From assembly GCF_052857255.1 (NCBI RefSeq), contig NC_135504.1:139588121-139652120 (forward strand): DNA of 64,000 nucleotides, written 5' to 3'. The notes beneath the pieces were generated by a model that saw only the letters and a list, made by a program, of their open reading frames with translations, was not told the origin of the DNA and made no database searches. Position 1 is the stretch's first letter. Each line of letters opens with the position of its first letter. The DNA comes from Amblyomma americanum (lineage: Eukaryota > Arthropoda > Arachnida > Ixodida > Ixodidae). Positions 1 through 10,197 of the stretch are shown here, piece by piece. A program made the translations under genes and the position numbers.

Positions 1-153
1 CCGCTGAGGTTACCTGACCTTTTTAAAGCTTTTACCATTGGCCATTTCGGAAAATTCTGCTTTTACCTTCACTAGATGATTTGAAATAACATTTTAGGTC
101 CTTTACATCACCGCTTCATTTCTGTCATATAAAATTCGGCACAAGACAATTTT

Positions 154-513
154 CTACGCCTTGCGTTTGACACATGATGCCCTTAGCCGCCTATGTGCCA
201 TTAAACCCAACACACAACCAACTTGTACTGCCACTCTGGCACAAGTGCTTGGGGCAGCGTAGAGAGTCGTTTTTAGTTTGCGACTCATAAGGAGTTTAGC
301 TGGCGAGAATCCCTCTGGCCCTAGTGTCACTCTGTGAGCAAGAAGGCCTTCAGCTGTACATGCTGATTTGCAAAGTATGTTGGCTTCCTCGTTGCTGTGG
401 GTGTAGTGAGGGCTGGAAGTGATGTTTTTCACACCCCACTTGCTCAAAAATTGGGCAAACTGAAGCAAGGGAAACTGTGGGCCGTTATCTGACTGCAGTA
501 CATCTTATGCGTT
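154..513 (-). pseudogene. Ty3/gypsy integrase fragment (decayed)
   Basis: Integrase inserts retrotransposon cDNA into the genome. Read on the minus strand, the piece opens with SDNGPQF (about 500), the strand around the second catalytic Asp of the DDE core. It continues with FLSKWGVKNITSSPHYTHSN, a good match to the W-G-x-x-x-x-T-S-S-P-x-Y-x-x-S-N block. Further on, GFSPAKLLMSRKLKT resembles the conserved segment after the core. The region between (about 330-400) is shortened and lacks the expected AE block with the catalytic Glu. No start codon or flanking pol frame survives, so this is a relic. It lies on the same strand, and in the right order, as the RT halves at 3.3-3.9 kb and 20.9-21.3 kb, so it is probably the 3' part of the same element. 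Confidence 0.7.
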
Positions 514-609
514 TCATTGTAATCTAATTTATTATACTCAAATCAACACATACTAATTCAGATTTTATTGTATTGAGGCGCAGAAGTTCCCGTTTTTAGC
601 GCTGTATTA

Positions 610-1455
610 TACCCCTATCACACGGGCATTTCAAAGGCCCTCGAACCGATAGTCTATCGACTCAAAGGCGATCGAGCGCTGCTACACGGGCAGTTTCAAT
701 AGCCATCGAGTCAACGGAGCAGCGCGGAACTCCATCAAGGTTTCGAGAACCTTCGAGCGCTTCCCAAGGTTGCTAGCGTTACTTCCAGCGGCGCCAAGCG
801 CACTTTCGTACACGATACATATTTTTAAAATTGTATCAGACTGGTTTTAAGCACATTAATTTTGCGTTGCGGTCTTTGCGTTGCTTGCGTACTTGCATTG
901 ACAACATGGCGGCGCCCGGCCGGCCCACTTCACAATGATAACAGCTTCGTCGCTAATCCCTCAAAGCAATATCGTGTTCTAAACTGTTGTATTCGCCTTC
1001 GATTTGGCCATTCTTACCCTCGCATAAAGTTTCCAGAGACAAATAGGTTTTGTTTTTCAGATATCAAGGCAATTTCTCAGATGTTAAGCCTGACGAAGCA
1101 GGGCTCCGACGCAGTTGGACTGGCTTGGTTTTGGCTCGTCTTGTATTAGAGTGGCTACAGCAGTGCCTGCATCGGTACGTCGCGTACGTGCAACTAAAAG
1201 GGTTTTATACGACATGCGCGTATGCGTGTATTTCAGCATTTATTATACATTTATCAAATATTTTTGTTATTTTTGCAAAATCCAAAGTAGCCATTGTGGC
1301 GCCACAGACGCTTTGCGTAAGACACGAGAACCATTTCAATGGCTATTGAGATTTGCCGTGTAGCAGCGACACAACTCCTTCGAGTTCAATGGCGATTGAG
1401 AATTTCGAGGGCCCTCGATTAGATGGTCATTGAAACTGGCCGTGTTACAGGGGTA
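610..1455. mobile_element. Non-autonomous DNA transposon (MITE-like) with long TIRs, TTA TSD
   Basis: The ends are inverted: TACCCCTATCACACGG at 610 against a reverse complement of TACCCCTGTAACACGG ending at 1455. The similarity extends inward in imperfect form for more than 100 bp. Inside each end a subunit recurs (ACACGG followed by a TTTCAATAGCCATYGA-type stretch), so the TIR is compound. TTA flanks both ends (607-609 and 1456-1458). The roughly 600-bp interior codes for nothing I recognise. A TWA duplication is typical of PIF/Harbinger, but the terminal bases are not diagnostic, so the superfamily is left open. Confidence 0.7.
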
Positions 1456-1501
1456 TTACATGATATGACTGAAGTGCGATACCTCTTGATCCCCGTCGCT
1501 G

Positions 1502-1540
1502 AAAGCCCGAGTTGCTTTGGGAAATTAAACCTCATAAACT
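1502..1540 (+). mobile_element. SINE 3'-tail relic
   Basis: This short stretch matches the 3' body of the SINEs at 51.3 and 37.5 kb: a CCGAGTTGCTTTGGG-like core, then a TTAAAC...ATAAAC tail. It is too short to say whether it is a 5'-truncated insertion or a fragment. Confidence 0.45.
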
Positions 1541-1599
1541 TTCAAAGCAGTCGCGCTTTGCATAAGGTTGGCTCTTAATTGTTGGGCTATCTCAGTCGA

Positions 1600-1725
1600 G
1601 GCGTCTGGGGTTTAACGTCTTAAAGAAACTCGGGCTATGAGGGACGCCATAGTGGAGAGAGGGATCGAATCTGCACCTTTTGGGTCAACAGTCTGGCACC
1701 ATATCTACTGAGCCACTGCGGCGAC
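1600..1725 (-). mobile_element. Ruka-type tRNA-derived SINE, internally deleted
   Basis: On the minus strand the element starts with a tRNA-like head (GCCGCAGTGGCTCAGTAG, an A-box match). A B-box-like GATTCGATCCC follows, and then the sequence jumps directly to the 3' body (CATAGCCCGAGTTTCTTTAAG, then a CGTTAAACCCC tail). The middle present in the SINE at 51.3 kb is missing. SINEs of this kind are copied by LINE machinery from pol III transcripts. I could not find a TSD. Confidence 0.65.
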
Positions 1726-3339
1726 GTGACCACCCTGAAAAGTACAAATGGTTGCTGCGCTTAAATGGCCCAGATAACAGTACTGAAGTGCCTAGTATTT
1801 ATTTATTACTCACAGCGCCTTTGTCAAGGCATTAAAGTGAGGGGGAATAATAACACATTTAACTGTTCCTGTTCATGTTCCTGTATTTTTTATGATAAGT
1901 GAGATCTTGTGATATTTTAAAAATATGCAACTGATAAAAATTACAAATGGCTTTTTACTTACATAAATACATGTGCAATCTTCAACCAGTCATTTCTCAT
2001 GCTACTTGTGTTTCACTTAGGTAATCTCACTGCATGCGTTTTTCTTGTGAAAGAAGCTCATTTCTTCCCTGTTCATGTAAATGTACAGTCAGTTGCAAAA
2101 GTTTTCAGTCAACTGCGCCATTCGAAGCAACGGCACAGAGGACTGTTAAATTTTGTTACCGACAGTACATATTTTTATTAAGCAAAACACCGTTTTGCAA
2201 GCATTTAGTGTATAAAATAAAATTCACCATTATTCAACCTACCTTCAGTTACTCATGATTACCGGTGATTATTGCATGTTGTCATGGTACTGCACCTGCC
2301 GTGACAAAGTGGTGCGTCAGCTTCTCGCGCACTTGCCTGGCATGCCTGGGAAGAAATTGCACTCAAGTTATATTTCACAATCTCCATAAACCAACTCCAG
2401 CGCTGCATGTCACACAGTGCCAAAATATTGTGAGCCTCTGGTGTGTACCATTACACTTGGGCTTCTCAAACTGGGTTCTACAGAACCCTCTAGTTTGCTG
2501 GCCTATTTTCTTCCTTTGATGTCTTCTGTATATAGGAAAACAAATTACATGAGGCCTAGTAAGTTGAACAATTATGATTGAGAATACCGGACGCCTAAGG
2601 TAGCACACTGACAAGTGCGCTCCTGTTTTGGTGGCAGGTATAGTGCAAGGCTCGGTACAAATGCCTATATAACAAACCTCGTACCTTGTTGCGTTGCAGC
2701 GTGTGAGCCTTTGTGCTTTGAAGGCCAAGCTGGAGTCGTCATCCCTCTAGCTTCCAGGAGAGAGTCGCCCCTCCCAATCTTCAGTGTCGGCAGAGCCTGG
2801 CGGGCAGGACATTGAGGAGGATTCTGCGGACTCCTTATGGAGCTAGTTTTTTTTTCAGCACTATGCATGCACCAACATATTTATTGATGTTAATGGTTTT
2901 TGCCTTAAAGGGTCGCCGCAGAAACCTCCACCTGTGCGCCAGGATGCAAAACGCATTCTCGACTGTGCGTCATGCCCGGCTGAGCTGATAATTGAAAAGG
3001 CGGCTCTCATAGCTTGACTGCAGCGCAGTTTCATGCAGGGCTGAAGACAGGAACACGAGAGATAATGTACAGAGAACATTTTCGTACACTTCTAGGTCAT
3101 AACTAATGCACTGTGAGACCAGTCTACTTTGTTGCACGGAAAGCATGATTTAGGTCCTGCAGTGAAGCTGAAAAGTTTAAAGTGTGAAGAATACTGAGGC
3201 TCGTGCTGCTATTTATAGAAAAGTTCATTACATCTGTTTTATTTCTTTCTGGCACTCCTGCTACGGCACACCTAGAGCAGCATTTCTGGAATGTGATTCC
3301 GGTACGCTTGTTAACAGCGTAGTCACTGGTTTACAGAAA
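1726..3339. other. No recognisable gene
   Basis: AT-rich sequence with only short chance ORFs. By position it may include decayed RNase H and linker sequence of the minus-strand gypsy element whose RT and integrase flank it, but I see no motif to support that. Confidence 0.4.
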
Positions 3340-3928
3340 TGAACCACAAACCTCCTAGTTAGATGGAAAGGTGATGTTGCAAAGGCTGGGTTGATGAATT
3401 TGTGGCATCCAACACAAGACTGCCCCTTTCTGAGAAGAACACGCTTTGGTTCGATGATGTGGACAAAGTTGGGAATAAACCTTGCGCAGTACTCGACCAG
3501 TCCCAGAAACTATCAGTGGGTGCCGGGGTATCCTGGATGGAGGAAATCTTTTCTCTCAATGAAATAATACCGCTTGCTGTTACCCTGTGGCCCAAAAATG
3601 AGAGTTCTTGCATATCGAAGACACATTTCCTGTTCAGCTTGAGTCCTGTCTCTTTTATGCGCTTCAGTACTACGGCAAGGTTTTTAGCTGCTCCTGTCTG
3701 CCCTTACCGAATACAATGACATACACAATGTAGAAAAGGACGCCGTTACAGCCCTGTAGAATTTTTGACATCATACTCTGAAACGCGGATGGCGCGGAAG
3801 CCAGTCCGAAACACACGCTTAAAACGAAAGAGGCCGTCGTGGGTTATAAATGCAGTCAAGTCGCAGCACTCAGGGTGAAGCAAGACCTGGTGATAAGCAG
3901 ATGGGAGGTGTAGCTTAGAAAAATGTGG
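3340..3928 (-). pseudogene. Ty3/gypsy reverse transcriptase, C-terminal half (decayed)
   Basis: On the minus strand the translation starts at the FSKL...AYHQV block of Ty3/gypsy RT. It continues through LTAFITHDGLFRFKRV, FGLASAPSAFQ and the palm block, and ends in the FLGHRVTASGI connection motif (about 3610). At the palm active site the sequence reads IVYVIVFGK, so both catalytic aspartates of the usual Y-x-D-D are gone. Several frameshifts and stops follow. The fragment starts exactly where the RT piece at 20948-21330 stops, so the two are halves of one RT separated by a 17-kb insertion. Confidence 0.8.
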
Positions 3929-3933
3929 GGCTC

Positions 3934-4611
3934 TGTGATGGGAAAGAGGACTGCAGGTTCACATTATCTCAGCGTAAAAGCATGTGGGAAAAAAGGAAAC
4001 TATATTGTGAGAAACTAAGAGAAAAGGAGGTAAAAACACATAAACAGGAAAGCTGAGAAAGAGAACACTCGCGACAGACAAAGGAAAGGTAGAAGGACAA
4101 AGAGGAAGCGTTCACTCAACGTTCGGCGGAACATTCATCGTCCTGAGTGTGCTCTGTGAAGGTGGTGCGTCGGGCGAGGAGGTTTGGAGGAGTGTTGGCG
4201 CAATCAAGCCCTCAGGTCGACGCTCTGGTGGACGACAGGGTCAGGTAGTCCGGGCACGCCGTGGTGGAGAGAAAGGCTGCCCCCAGGTCTGGTAATCCGC
4301 GGATGCCGTGGTGGATAGAAAGGCGGCCCCCAGGTCTGGTAATCCGGGGATGCCGTGGTGGATAGAAAGGCGGCCCCCAGGTCTTGTAGTCCGGGAAGCA
4401 GCGGAGAAGACCAAGCGGCCCGTGTTCTGAAGCTGCCGCACAGGAAGGGATCCGCGGTGCCTAGGTCTGGTGGGCCTGGCCCTCGACGACGGCTGTCCAG
4501 GTCTGGTAGCCCGGACGTCTGCGGCTAAGGCCCAAGTCTGTAAATTCGGGGAGCCAGCAGATCTTCCCCACGTCCGTCGCCGACCGCGTTCCAACCGTTC
4601 TCGCTCCTACG
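3934..4611. mobile_element. LTR-like insertion, left part
   Basis: This is the left piece of a TG...CA element that splits the gypsy RT. It begins TGTGATGGGAAAG at 3934, directly after GGCTC (3929-3933). Its other end, CTTCTGACA, is at 20942 and is followed by GGCCC. The two flanking pentamers differ at one base and together restore the RT codons, so they are read as a 5-bp TSD. The part here is purine-rich at first, then GC-rich with a 47-bp tandem repeat, and ends in the CTT tract. No coding capacity is seen, so a solo LTR is the simplest reading. Confidence 0.6.
4239..4396. repeat. 47-bp tandem repeat, about 3.3 copies
   Basis: Copies begin at 4239, 4286, 4333 and 4380 with GGTCTGGTAATCCG or a close variant. 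Each contains GCCGTGGTGGATAGAAAGG. The spacing is 47 bp each time. 47 is not a multiple of 3, so a protein repeat is unlikely. It lies inside the LTR-like insertion and could be a U3 repeat. Confidence 0.85.
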
Positions 4612-4850
4612 CGCTCTTCTTCTTCTTCTTCTTCTTCTTCTTCTTCTTCTTCTTCTTCTTCGTCTTCTTCTTCTTCATCCTCATCTTCATCTTCTTCTAC
4701 ATCTTCATCTTCTTCTTCTTCTTCATCTTCTTCTTCATCTTCTTCTTCTTCTTCTTCTTCTTCTTCTTCTTCTTCTTCTTCTTCTTCTTCTTCTTCTTCT
4801 TCTTCTTCTTCTTCTTCTTCTTCTTCTTCTTCTTCTTCTTCTTCTTCTCC
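4612..4850. repeat. (CTT)n/(GAA)n microsatellite
   Basis: About 240 bp of CTT with a few CAT and CGT interruptions near 4660-4740. It sits at the 3' end of non-LTR copy A1 (minus strand). It is probably the element's GAA-type tail merged with the CTT target tract of the LTR-like insertion. Confidence 0.95.
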
Positions 4851-5073
4851 TCAAGTAATATGGCACATACCCACGTGGGGGGGATTGGCCAAGGTATAGA
4901 GTAGAATGCCAATGAAGCATTTACGCGGGGAAGGAAACGTCAGAAGACTGAATCAAGATAAAAAATTTGAAAAATAAAATGAATTCAAGAGGTATGAGTC
5001 ACCCGGAATAGTATCAATCTAGCCTTTTTTGGACATGCGAAAGAATTTTGTATATAGCTAACAAGATAATCGA

Positions 5074-8000
5074 TTAGTTGCACTTATGTAATCGTGAAGG
5101 TAGCCGCATACACTGCTTAACGGGAATCCCTTGGCGCTCGCACCGAACGATAGAAGAACTGTAAGAGACAGAGGCAGTCCTAGTCTCGAAAGAGGAACCT
5201 CCAGATATTGCTTTCTCTGAACCGCGAACCGCCGGCAAGAGAGGAGAAAATGATCGATTGATTCAACTTGCCCACATAATACACAAAGGTTTGTCGCAGC
5301 GAACCCGCACCTGCATAAGTACTAGTTTAAGTGAGGGATTCTACATCGCAGGAGCGTCATGGACACTTCACAAAGCCTTGACTTACACTACCGGATATTC
5401 CATGGGCACTTTAGGTGTTGAAAGTCCACGGTATTGAGCAACGGATCACTCAAAGTGGCTGAAATATGTTGGAACCGCTGGAAACGTGAAGCTGCTAACA
5501 GAATGAGGTGAGGGACGGGATATATTACAGGAGCGCTGAGAGCTGACCTTGCCAATAAATCAGCCACCTCGTTAAAATAGACGCCTCAATGCCCAGGTAC
5601 CCAGACCTAACGGATCTCGCGCACTGTGCTCGGAACATAAAATCTAAGTGAACGAGCCAAGAAAGATTTTTCCGAATTTTGGAGAGAGACAATAACTGAA
5701 AGGCAGTCTGAAAGAATAAGAACCAGTGCGACATGTCTGGGAATTTTGAGAAGAGCCAAACCAATGGCCAAAAACTCTGCGAAGAATATAGGAGTATAAT
5801 CAGGGATACGAACGGAGTAGCTCCAAGCTAGATCCTGCGAATATATGCCAATCGCCGCCTTCTCACAGCTGCCGGAGGCATCAGTGGAGAGAACAGTATG
5901 ATGTGGAAAATTCTGTAGGTGTTCAGAAAGAAGACCATTTAGGTTATGTGCGGGCATATGCTTCGCATGGGGCGGGAAAATAAAGTCGTAATAGAAGACG
6001 GGATCAGCCTGCGTGTCAGCAACTCGTTGCAAGGAGATCAGATCAACCTGAAGCGGAGCTAACAGATTCTGCGTGAACCTAACTTGCGGAAGCTGATAAC
6101 GTGGCCAGTGATTAGTCAAAATAAGGTGTGGTTGGGATACAAAAATTAGAATACTAACGCCTGGGGCCGGGTCAAAAGGCTTGAGGAAGGTACGCACTGT
6201 TAGAAGTTGGAAGCGGGAATAGAGGTTGGGGATACGGGCTTCCAGATAAAGGACAGCGGTGGAAGCTGATTTTGGGAGCCCGGGGGATAGCCGTAGGGCA
6301 CGCCTTTCCAGTAAGGCTAATGGCTGCAGCTTGTAGTTCGCGCTACCAAAGAACAAGGGGCAACCAAATTCCAGAATCGGTCTCATATAAGCCTTATAGA
6401 GCAACAGTAGCGTGTCACGACGCATGCCAAACTTTTTATTGCCAACTCGGGTCAAACGACCCAGTGCACGTTCCCCTTTAATAACATTATTCTTAATATG
6501 GTGTCGACAGTCCAGGTAAGTAACACCTAGGTATTTAACCGACTCCACCTGCGGAATTGGAGTGGAGCGGTAGGCTAGCGAGATGTACAAAGGAGCGTCG
6601 GGTGGAAATACCAGCACGCCACATTTGCTGACATTAAGTGATAAATTGATTTGGTCCAACCAGACTTCAAGAGCATTCAGATATACCTGAAGATACCCGT
6701 AGAGCACATGAATATGCTTTGCTGATGCGAAAAAAGCTATATCATCTGCGTATACATAAACTGTAACGTTAGGATGAATGGGGATGTCCCGAACTAATAT
6801 GTTGAAATGCAGCGAATAAAGAACAGAGCCTTGCGGCACACCTCTTGATTGACCATAGGCATTAGAACAAAAAGATCCGTCTGTAGAGAAGAAAAATCTA
6901 TCTTTTAGAAATTCACAAATCCAGGCGTAGAGGTAATGCGGTGGTTGTAGTTGAGCAAGATTGTTAATGAGGACTGTGTGCTCCACGCTGTCATAGGCCT
7001 TCGCAACGTCAAGCGTCACCAAGGCCGAAACTTCTCTCTGGCGCATTGAGAGTCGTATTCGGCTCTCGAGATCCACATGCGCGGACCATATGGAACAACC
7101 GTGACGAAAGCCAATCTGTGAGGGGCTGAGGCCGTTAATATGATGAACATGCTTTTTTGAGGCGACTGTGTACTACTCTTTCCATTAGCTTTACTAAATT
7201 TGAGGTTAAAGCAATCGGCCGAATATTGTCCAATTGAAATCCAGTGTCTGCATTTTTAAAAGTAAAATTATTTTCGCAATTTTCAGACTGTGAGGAATCC
7301 AAGAGGTTTCCAATGACGCCTTTACAATATCTAGAAGGTGAGTTGGAAAGTCGTGCGCTAAAATCTTTACATGCCCACAGTAATCCCGTCAGATCCCGGA
7401 GCAGCAGAGTGCATCGAGGAAACAATGTGCAGGAGCTTCGACACGTCGCCCTCAGGATAGTCCGAGCTGGGGGTGAGAGTGTGCAATGGTTCTGCTTTCT
7501 GTACCCGGAAACGTAAGGCCAGCCCTTGCGCAATGCGTTCAAGGTTTTGCTTAGCCTCCTGCGGAGACATTACCATTGACCTTATGCGATTGGAGGCCGG
7601 AGAGCTGTTATTCTGCGCCATGAATCTATAGAGAGCCTTCTTATTCTGGGGTTTTGAGAGATACGTGTTTAAATTTTGATTATAATCCTCCTTTGCCTTT
7701 TTAACAGTTCTTTTTAAACATGCAGAGAAGAAATTATAATTTATCCAATCAGCTGGGCTCTGATTATAGGAAAGGCTTTTCCAGGCTGCTTTTCTACGAC
7801 GATAAGCTTTCTCACACTCCTCCGTCCACCAAGGAGACGGCTGGCTGGCAGGAGCAGTAGTGCACACTGAGAATACAGAGCTCTCAGCAGCATCTTGCAC
7901 AAAGGTAATTGTCCGCTGAGCTCTTTGTGCTCGACCTGAGCTAACTATGGAGGGGACTGAGGCAGATATCAATTTTTGTACATAATGTGGTTTACAAATT

Positions 8001-8682
8001 TTATGGTTGCACCACCTTTTCTGATAGGCGAGGATATAATAGAAAAGTTGATTGGAAAGTGGTCACTAGATGTACCTGATTCTTCAGTTGACCATGCAGA
8101 TACGCCAACCCCACGAGATGCTAATGTTAAATCTATGATTGAACGGGATCCTCCTCGCATAAAGGTTACTGCTCCGGAAATACAGCAGCACACTGCATTC
8201 ATTGACATCCAGGATCACAAGAGCTGGCCGCAGGAGTCAGAGCGACTATCCCAGACACTGTGGTGCGAATTAAAATCTCCTGCGATGACTGCGCTGTTTG
8301 CGCCGCTCAGTAAGGTATCCAAACAGTCTGTCCTGTGAACACCGATTAGGAAGTAGACGTTAGCAATAGTGACTTTGGCGCACTGTGGAAGGGAGGTTTC
8401 AACCGCCAACAACTCACAGTCAGGGCGCATAACTGTCTGCGAGATTGATGCCTGGTGACATACTTTCGTAGAGATCATAGTTATTAACCCACCACCCCTG
8501 CCATTAACGCGATCTACCCTGAAAACACGAAATTTTTTAAATGTGAATAATTTAAGTGGAGAGAGCCACGTTTCTTGTAAAATCACAATATTTGGATTAT
8601 GTTTATGAAGAAGTAATTCAAGATCCGGTAAAGACGAAAGTACGGAGCGACAATTCCACTGCATAACTTTTAGACCCGCCAT
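5074..8682 (-). pseudogene. A1 ORF2: endonuclease / RT / RNase H, multiply broken
   Basis: ORF2 nicks target DNA and primes reverse transcription. The N-terminal EEP endonuclease shows MQWNCRSVLSSLPDL at the start, LQETWL and GDFNSHHSVW, with SSDHFPI in another frame. RT follows with TLDVAKAYDSVEHTVL, GVPQGSVL and an intact YADD (codons at 6741-6752). RNase H shows LSTDASGS, FAEFLAIG and LILSDCLSV. The WVPGHSG block at 5590-5620 is interrupted by stops. Frame breaks occur near 8210, 7970, 7540 and 7100, and 9 bases are missing near 6510 relative to A2. The start at 8682 lies two bases after the ORF1 stop, as in A2. Non-functional. Confidence 0.85.
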
Positions 8683-8684
8683 GA

Positions 8685-9985
8685 TTATCGACTGGTTAAA
8701 GAGGCATCAACAGCCTCCTTCAGCACATCAGTCTGGGGAATTAATTTGGGGGGTCCTTTCTTTTCTTTGACTTGCGGAACAGCTGACTTCGAGGGTGAGG
8801 AAGAAGCTCGACGCTTCTGGGAAGTGGTGAGCATTTCAACGTCGATGCTACAAGTATCTACGTGAGCGACACTGTCAGGAGCGCGGTTGGCAGGCGGTAC
8901 TTGGGGCACGGTAGTAGGCGACATGGAATGACTCTTACTAGCAGCACTTGGGAGTGATGCCGGCGTAGCCGCCGAAACATGTGATTCAGTAGGCAGAGAT
9001 TGGCCAACAACAAGTTGAGATAGAGCCTCGGTGAAACTGCCCAGCATTCGCTCGATCACCACAGAAAGAGCCTGTTCTACTGGGGACACTATTGAAGTAG
9101 TCAAACTTGACGGTATATCAGCAACAGAGCTTCGCGCACTGCTGGCATATGTAGTATCCCTCCGATCGAGAAGTGCATAAGCATCTGCTCTCGAACATCG
9201 TTTCGCTTGAATGATATCGAGCAGGCTTTGTTCGTCGGCTCGTTTCGAGCAGTTGACATCATCAGCTGAGTGGTTGCCCTTGCATAGGCAACACTGGGGC
9301 TGATCAGAGGCGCAGCTGTCATCTGAATGCCCTTCTCCACAAACATGGCAGCGGGTCGCCGACTTACACGCTTTACCACTGTGACCGAAACGCCAACAGT
9401 AATTGCACTGAAGAGGACGGGGCTGCAGAGGGTCCACGCGATACACTATCGGCCAAACGTTGAGTTCAGAAGGACAGGAGGAACCAGCAAACGTAGTGAT
9501 AACTGACTCTGTCGCAACACGCACACCATTGAATTCTCTACTGCACCGGTAGACAGAAAGAACCCCCACACCTGCATCCTGAAACTCCTCCAGTATATCC
9601 TGCGGGGAAGATGCTGGGTCACGCCACGAACAATACCTTTGGAACATGCGAGCTGTTCCGGGATGAAGGCTTTAACCGCTAATGACTGAAAAATTTTGCA
9701 CTGGAGCAGGTCTGTGACACAATCAATGTCAGCGGACCTGCAAACAATGCCTCTCCGGCCGAACGGTCGCACCTCAGAGATCTGGAGGTAGTGGGTAGTG
9801 AGAGATCTTAGCTCCTGCTGAAGGACCTTGGAGCTTTTCATCTTGATCGTTCCCTCACCCATCGGCACGAGAGCCACAGGGATGATGTCAATTCCATTTT
9901 TACGAAAATTTTCTATCGGCAAGCTTTTGGTGGGCAAGCTGGCAAACCAGGTTGCCGACCCTCCACCCGGGGACGTCAGCGACAT
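8685..9985 (-). pseudogene. A1 ORF1: gag-like nucleic-acid-binding protein, split frame
   Basis: ORF1 proteins coat the element RNA. The N-terminal half (9985 down to about 9650) and the C-terminal half (9647 down to 8685) are in different frames that overlap for about 200 bases. The C-terminal half has three zinc knuckles: CNYCWRFGHSGKAC, CHVCGEGHSDDSC and CCLCKGNHSADDVNC. A Ser/Pro-rich tail follows. The same frame break is in A2 at the same place. Either the two copies descend from an already broken source, or the element uses a frameshift here. Confidence 0.75.
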
Positions 9986-10197
9986 ACCTGAGCCAAACGC
10001 ACCCTCAAATGCACATTAACCTGGCCTACAGACCTAACCTGAGACCTGGCCAAATCCCCCACGCAGAACGGCCTCACCAGAGATGACCACGTAGGCACCA
10101 CCAGGACACCACAGTTGAGCTCGAAGCCAAGCACCAGCAAGAACACGTCAGCACCGTCCAACACCCGGCTCTCTTCTTCCCGGCGCTCTTCTTCTTC

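Larger units (their letters stand above)
4851..10182 (-). mobile_element. I-type non-LTR retrotransposon copy A1
   Basis: A full-length but decayed minus-strand copy: 5' UTR (about 9986-10182), ORF1 with CCHC knuckles, ORF2 with endonuclease, RT and RNase H, then a 3' UTR ending in (GAA)n. An RNase H downstream of RT places it in the I-like group. It lies immediately downstream of A2 in the same orientation. The 15-mer GCGCTCTTCTTCTTC occurs at both of its edges (4611-4625 and 10183-10197) and is a good TSD candidate. A1 and A2 are nearly identical where both are present. Confidence 0.85.

Noticed and set aside
4239..4396. CRISPR-like array
   Set aside because: The 47-bp units abut without spacers and the genome is eukaryotic.
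4470..4920. Long ORFs of poly-Phe, poly-Lys or poly-Arg across the CTT tract
   Set aside because: Pure products of the trinucleotide repeat, open in several frames on both strands.
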